Below, piece by piece: positions 58,554 through 64,000 of a stretch of DNA of 64,000 bases (the stretch's first letter is position 1; every line of letters begins with the position of its first letter). The position numbers and the translations under genes are program-made. The notes below the pieces were generated by a model that saw only the letters and a list, made by a program, of their open reading frames with translations, had not been told where the DNA came from and made no database searches. Origin of the DNA: Nageia nagi (lineage: Eukaryota; Pinophyta); the NCBI GenBank assembly GCA_050084985.1, contig JBITNC010000001.1, positions 14,508,001-14,572,000 on the forward strand, given 5' to 3'.

Positions 58554-59480
58554 ATCATTCTAAGACCAAGAAAAATTCTTATAATGCTCAATAAACTTAT
58601 TTTTGTACCTTTCTTATTATGGAAGAGGTAAGGTTGCTCCAATTTGTAACAATATCTCATCATCTAAAGTGCCAATATTGATGTGTATCAACTCTTGTTA
58701 TGGAAATTTAAGACTTTTTTGTAACAAGCATTATAATTCTTCTATGTTTTGTGCTTCATCCTCAATTGCATCTAATGGTTGAACCTGCAATATTTCATGA
58801 AAATTAATCTCGACCAAAATAAGCATATTCATTAAGTACATAAGTTGGTTTATGTTTCTTATTAGATTTGGGTAATTTTGAATGTGCCCCCAAGTATTCA
58901 AGAAGATCATAATTAGTACTAAAATAATCAAAGTCAAGAAGTATAGACTCATCAAACCATGTATCTACATCAATATCATCTGATAATTCTATTAAATTGC
59001 ATTCTTTAACAAACTTAATGGGACCCCATTTCTATTTCACTTGCCCATCATTACCCAAGCCTATTTTGATCATTTGAGTATTAGACATATCAAGGAAAGT
59101 AGGAATTCATTATTCAAATTTTTCTAAACCCCCCTTTATATTTGTAGGTTTGAACCATATACTTATGAACAGAAGAAGAGAGAAAGATCTTACTTGATTT
59201 AGAAGATGAAGGTATATCCATTGAAGAGGTCTAGTTTGAGTTTTCAGATAGGGAAACATAAGATTAGTTTTTGTTTCCATCATTTTCACTTTGATGGTAT
59301 CTTGTTGAAAAAATGCCAAGCTACTAGTAGCCTTCAATAGCTAACATCATGGGCCATCCCAAGTCTTTAATAGGTGCAAATAGGTCTATGTCATTGATTC
59401 TATAGGTTCCCATACCTATCTCCATTATCTACACCTTTGTTTCTTTATTTACCTTTTATGTAGGGAATTACAAGGGCTCT
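58554..59480 (-). pseudogene. Protease-RT linker of nested Tat element
   Basis: An acidic, degenerate stretch. LLDFDYFSTNYDLLEYLGAH (~58,930) matches the piece at 52,413-52,655 in the outer element. No catalytic motif is present. Confidence 0.6.
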
Positions 59481-59884
59481 ATCTCATATTGTGGTGGTAA
59501 CATGTAAAATTATTCAAGATCAGCAATATTGCATAGTGCATGTGGCTCAAGATCTCCCATGACTACATGTACTTCACCTTGGAATTCAAACTTCAATCTA
59601 CCATGTAGTGTGGAAGGGACTGCATCCATATCATGAATCCAACATCTCCCTAAAAGCATGTTATATGATAATTTAGACTTTACAACCTAAAATTTTGTTG
59701 TTATAGTCCTAACACCTATATTAGTCATGATTGTAGCTATTCTTAAAAGTTTCTTTGATGAGCTATTATAAGCCCTAATCCTAAAAGTAGATTCTTCTAA
59801 AGGAGGAATCTCTATACCTTTCTCTTGTAATTGAATTAAAAAATGATTAGGGCATATATTTATAGTTGATCCATTATCTACCAT
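59481..59884 (-). pseudogene. Aspartic protease of nested Tat element
   Basis: MVDNGSTINICPNHFL holds a DNGS active-site loop. After a stop the frame continues with YNMLLGRCWIHDMDAVPSTL and HGRLKFEFQGE, the usual Tat protease end. Confidence 0.85.
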
Positions 59885-60159
59885 TTTTCATTTAACTTCC
59901 AATCCATCAACCATAGGTATGATATATAAATATAAACATTCATCTAACAATTCTTGATCAAACTTCTTAGATTTGAAAAAATAAATAGCATCACATTGCT
60001 TAATGGTTCTAATTTTTTCAGAAAACATAATAGTTGAAATATTAGTATGAAGGTTTCATTTTTGAACAAGGCATATAATATATCCCTATGAACTTGAGAT
60101 GTAGAAATAAAATCATATAAACTAATTTTGGTAGGTGTATTTTTCAATTGATCAATCAT

Positions 60160-61400
60160 ACTATAAACTTAGGATCATGTGGGATACTTGTTTAGTTATA
60201 ATTGGATTTAGAACATTACATGGTCATCCTCTTCTTAAGTTAGCATAAACCTCCTTGTCTACTAAAATGATATTGATTTTAAGTCCTTGGTTTGTAATTC
60301 TTTCATCAATTGTATATCTTCCTTTCTCCATTAGCTCCAATATTGTTGTCTCTAATGTCTTGCAAAAATTTGTAGCATGCCCTTTTCATTGATGGTAAGT
60401 ACAATAGGCATCAAAGCATCCCATAGGAGCATTATCATCTTGAGAATAGCATTCAAGGGAATTTCAAAGTCTTATTTTCATTATATCTCTCAAAATAATG
60501 TGTGATTGTATTGAAAATGTATATAAGTTCTCTTTTGTAGTTTGAGATCTTTGCATCTTTGGAGGGGAAGTAGGTCTATCTACCATATGTACTAGTTTTT
60601 CATCTTTATTTGTATATGATTTTTATGTGTCTCAAACAAAGGGATTAGGAGCATACTTAAGCTCACCTAAAGATAATAATGTCTTCTCTTTCTATAATAA
60701 TTGTTGAACTAATACTCCAAAACTAATATCTTTAGCACTATGAGGATGCAAATTAAGAACAGGTATAATAGATTCATGAACAATAGTATAAATTTCATGT
60801 TCATAGAATTTACTTCAAATGGATTGCTATACCTTTTTGAACCATGGAACATACTTCTATAGGTTTTGATTATTTCATTATTGAATTACACATAATTCGG
60901 ATACATTGCTTTTCTCCTTGATGTTGTGCTTGTATTGGCCTATGAACACTTTGACTAAGGTCTTAAATGAATCAATCAAATTACTAGGTAGAGCATAGAG
61001 CCATTAACTAGCATCCCCTTTCAAACTCCTTGGGAAAATTTTTGCCATCAATCTCTCCTTCGATCCTAGATTCAATAAGAACTCCTACTAAAAGCTAATG
61101 AGATGTTATTTGGGATCTTGTTTGCCACTAAACATCTCAAACTTGGGGGCCTTATGTTTAGGTGGTAGGGGAACATTATAGATATCATTCATCAAGAATG
61201 AAGTGAAGAGGCCATCATAATCATCCAAATTTTGTGGTTGTAAGATATTAGAAGGTGTAGCTTGAATAGTAGGATTAGATGTTGAGCTTCATGTACCAAT
61301 CAATGTATTCAATGCTTTTTGCATTTCAAACATATTTTTATTCATATCCTACATCAGGGCAAGGAATGCTAGATCCATTTCTATGCTGCTATTAACCTAG
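60160..61400 (-). pseudogene. gag: Gag of nested Tat element
   Basis: Read on the minus strand, KHKAPKFEMFSGKQDPK at ~61,150 and LNLGSKERLMAKIFPRSLKG, DAS, WLYALPSNLIDSFKTLVKVF at ~61,070-60,960 are the Retrotrans_gag core. Stops are frequent. The tail towards 60,160 is degenerate, with a knuckle-like region near 60,380-60,420. Confidence 0.85.
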
Positions 61401-61483
61401 GAATAGGAATGCATGATGCTGGTAGCATAAACTTATAATACAAAACTTATGAGATCTCATCAATATGGAAAGATAAATCTTTA

Positions 61484-61500
61484 GATCAGGTTCACCAAAA
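61484..61500 (-). other. Primer-binding-site-like sequence
   Basis: TTTTGGTGAACCTGATC directly after the 5' LTR on the minus strand; the outer element has the similar TTTTTGTGAACCTAATG. The tRNA was not assigned. Confidence 0.55.
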
Positions 61501-62121
61501 TGTAGATCCAAAATAATGCAATTAATTATTTATGGAGGTTAATTAATCCACTATTGGTCTACTTGTTTCTTATTGATGCATATATATGATATATGGAAAT
61601 AATAAATAATAGAAAGATACTTGTGTTTAATTAGATTGCATGTTCATTACATTATGAGAAACAAACATGAAAGAATAGCATACATTCATTCAATTGCACG
61701 TTGTTGGCATCCTATATCAAGTATGCTATTAGCAGCTTAAAATAAGCAATATAATAGATGTAATAAAGAATGTAGTGATGAGTGAATGAAAGAATCATAA
61801 AATAGCAAATATAAGATATAACTTACAAATAATATTTGCATATATCATAGTGATGTATCATGTGCTATAATCTCTCTAGTTTCCTCCTCTTATTCATTTT
61901 CCCATAAAGTTTAAGGTCATTAATTGATGCCTTTATATATGACACAATTTTACATGAATTTGATCTTTTTGACCCCTTGTGCGTACCATAAGGGTCCACT
62001 AGACATATCATATAGCTTTATCATGACTTAGGGTATTATTTTAACCCTTTTTACATAATACATCATTTATGCTCTACAATTAATTATTTAATATATAATA
62101 ATTCATTTTTAGGCATGCACC
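61501..62121 (-). repeat. 5' LTR of nested Tat element
   Basis: Minus-strand start GGTGCATGCCTAAAAATG (first T changed to G), end GGATCTACA. Matches 53,451-54,072 with many substitutions. Confidence 0.9.
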
Positions 62122-62580
62122 CAAGGTATGGACATAAGTGCTTTAGATTCTTGAGTAATAGAGATAATGGAATAAACATATTCATGATTGAATAGTGTAA
62201 GGGGAAAATAAGACCCCTTCTATATCAAGGCATGTATGTAAGAGCATGAGCTTCCTAAGTCTCAAATATGAAGAAATGGCCAAATCCATAGTTGAATAGT
62301 GCAAGGGGAAACTATTTTAGAGATTGGATGTGGAATCATAAGACTAATTGCTAGAAGAGTCCCTTCCATGATAAAAATATCATAAGGAGAAAAGAGACAT
62401 AGTTTTTCATATTTTTTCTTAATTACACTACTCAAGGAGCTTTTCTGGGGAAGCTAAGCCAAAAGGGGTAGAAAAGGACCCTCATCATCATCATCATCAA
62501 ATAGCAGTATTGGATAAAAATATCAAAAAAAATCTATACTTCTTCCTTGGACATGTAATTTCATTTCTTCAATAACACCT

Positions 62581-62596
62581 CCAAAGAGGGGTATAA
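62581..62596 (+). other. Polypurine tract of outer Tat element
   Basis: CCAAAGAGGGGTATAA directly before TGTGGACACC, the 3' LTR start. Confidence 0.8.
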
Positions 62597-62885
62597 TGTG
62601 GACACCTAAAAATAAATTATTATTTATTAAATAATTCATTTTATGGCATCAATGATATTTATTGTAAAAAGGGCTTAAAATATACCCAAGACAATATAAT
62701 CAATGTAGTGGATCATAGAACGATGTAAAGCATATCAACTATTAATAAAGAAATCATAAACAATGTAATGTACAATGATCCCAAGAATAAAAAAGCATCA
62801 ATATGTTCCTATAAAACAATACCAAAGGAAACACAATCTCTCATGAGGGAAGAATGACTAGATAGGGAGAGAGAGAGAGAATAGT
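62597..62885 (+). repeat. 3' LTR of outer Tat element, truncated
   Basis: Matches the first ~290 bp of 51,267-51,882 up to the (GA)n run, then diverges completely. The remaining ~325 bp are absent from the window. Confidence 0.82.
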
Positions 62886-63556
62886 AGAATCATTTTAAGA
62901 GCCCTTTTTAAAAACAAAATTGGAAAATTCTAGGCAAATCAAATTCATAGGTAAGGTGATTTTAAAAAAATTGAAAAATTACAAAGGCAAATTTGAAGCT
63001 AAAAAAAAGTCATATAGATTTTTTTGGCAAATTTAAAGAGTTTTGTTGCAATCTGCTATTGCTAAAAATTACAAAATGGACTCCAATCATATAATATAAA
63101 TGTAATATAATGGAATAAACCTACAAAATGATACTCTTATAATTCTTAAATTCACACTACTTTTTCAAGATACAATCTGTGACCAAAAAACAAAGATACC
63201 CTAAAGTAACCCTAAAATCATCTTTTTTTTAAAATAGTTAAAAAAACAAAATGAGCCAGATTGCATCCAAAATTGGCATGCATATCCCTATTACAATAAT
63301 CAACGTTAATTTAAAATATCTAGACTCAACTTAATGTATAACAAAAGATATTAAATTTTTAACATACAAAAAAGCCTAAAAATCTTAAGAACATAAAGCA
63401 AAGGCTAATTTTGGGATGCTAGATGGAGGAGTTAGGTTCCCAAAATATGATTTTTGAAGGTTCTATATTAATAATGTTAAAAATATGTAGAACATGCATA
63501 CATATCTATGTTTTAAATTTCAAATAAAATGAACATTACAGTCAAAAGTTATGTCT
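62886..63556. other. AT-rich, nothing recognised
   Basis: No frame, repeat partner or motif was seen. Confidence 0.45.
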
Positions 63557-63890
63557 CTAGTAAGATTCATCATAGCAGGTGGTAGTAGGAAGTATGCTAC
63601 TGGGTAGTAGTAGTTTGCCATCGAGTGGCAACAATATGCCATTGGGTAGTAGTAGGATGCCATCAAGTGGTAGCAAGTTTCCACTAGGTAGTATAATTAT
63701 TATGCCATATGTAAGTAGCTTTCTACCATTTGAAGGTAGAATGCCATCATTTGAAGATAACATGCTACCATCTAAAGGCAAACTACTAACATCTTTAAAA
63801 TATGCCATTTTCTAGAGGTAAATGCCACTATTTGAAGGTAGATGAGACTATTTAGAGGCATTTTCTACCATTTTAAGGTAGGTATAAATT
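63557..63890. repeat. Imperfect minisatellite, ~21-24-bp units
   Basis: Units alternate GGTAGTAGTAG and ATGCCATCAAGTGG, later GGTAGAATGCCATCATTTGAA. Roughly 13-14 units of decreasing similarity. The open frames on both strands (78 and 83 codons) arise from the repeat and are not taken as genes. Confidence 0.85.
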
Positions 63891-64000
63891 ATAAATATTA
63901 TGAAATGTAATAAGATTTAGAATAAGATCTCACTAATTATCATAACTCTTTTTAGATCCTATAGGCTTTATTGATATGCTTGCTCAAAGGAGATCTAAAA

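Larger units (their letters stand above)
53451..62121 (-). mobile_element. Nested full-length Tat retrotransposon (minus), decayed
   Basis: LTRs are at 53,451-54,072 (622 bp) and 61,501-62,121 (621 bp). Flanks CAAGT (53,446-53,450) and CAAGG (62,122-62,126) form a near-perfect target duplication. On the minus strand gag, protease, RT, two RNase H domains and integrase follow in Tat order, and the polypurine tract is at 54,073-54,086. It inserted into the internal region of a relative lying in the opposite orientation. All ORFs are interrupted. Confidence 0.92.
51267..62885 (+). mobile_element. Outer Tat element, deleted, split by a nested relative
   Basis: The 5' LTR is at 51,267-51,882, a primer-site-like TTTTTGTGAACCTAATG follows, and internal remnants reach 53,450. 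Then comes the minus-strand insertion, and the internal 3' end resumes at 62,122. A polypurine tract at 62,581-62,596 precedes a 3' LTR that is recognisable from 62,597 to ~62,885 and then lost. Most of gag and pol is deleted. The remaining pieces are homologous to the nested element. Confidence 0.85.

Noticed and set aside
63557-63815. 83- and 78-codon frames rich in Leu/Pro/Ser
   Set aside because: They are translations of the minisatellite in both directions.
1-64000. tRNA, rRNA or host protein-coding genes
   Set aside because: No cloverleaf, rRNA block or intact non-transposon reading frame could be supported.

Overview
The window is plant nuclear DNA from a large, repeat-filled genome. 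It is AT-rich outside one young insertion, and I see no convincing host gene, tRNA, rRNA, bacterial operon or CRISPR. Everything recognisable is transposable-element sequence: Ty3/gypsy elements of the Tat type (two RNase H domains, no chromodomain), an L1-type LINE, non-autonomous LTR elements and a scrap of Copia gag. The load and age of the elements fit a gymnosperm-like genome, but that is inference; the sequence alone does not name a species.

Layout. 1-12,615: a decayed plus-strand Tat element whose 5' end lies outside the window. Gag, protease, RT, both RNase H domains and integrase are broken by stops, yet it is followed by an intact 414-codon ORF (5,817-7,061), a telo-box repeat, an antisense plant-mobile-domain pseudogene, a polypurine tract and a 606-bp 3' LTR. 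12,865-19,607: two ~1.25-kb direct repeats, probably LTRs of a minus-strand non-autonomous element. Inside lies a GC-richer block with dense TTCNNGAA and TGACGTCA-like arrays, possibly a solo LTR (14,191-16,452, 5-bp TSD). 19,608-21,900: nothing recognised. 21,900-26,840: degenerate L1-type LINE (DUF4283/zinc-knuckle ORF1, RT, zf-RVT). 26,841-33,488: degenerate sequence with purine and pyrimidine tracts.

33,494-42,168: the best-preserved element, a minus-strand LTR retrotransposon with 1,579/1,580-bp LTRs that differ by about 1 %, and an exact GGAGG target duplication. It encodes Gag but no protease, RT, RNase H or integrase. In the place of pol it has a 568-codon ORF of unknown family and an overlapping ORF (proline/serine-rich, basic patch, coiled coil). 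This is the strongest candidate for something undescribed: a Gag-only parasite of other elements' enzymes carrying its own extra proteins.

42,809-47,024: compact minus-strand element with ~1.77-kb LTRs, a Copia-type primer-binding site and only ~670 bp inside. 47,025-51,266: AT-rich, with a Copia gag scrap and an unexplained acidic 142-codon ORF. 51,267-62,885: a plus-strand Tat element, internally deleted, into which a full-length minus-strand relative (53,451-62,121) has inserted. 63,557-63,890: a minisatellite.

How they work together: the autonomous Tat elements and the LINE are now dead copies. The Gag-only element, the two short LTR elements and the possible solo LTR depend, or depended, on enzymes made elsewhere in the genome.
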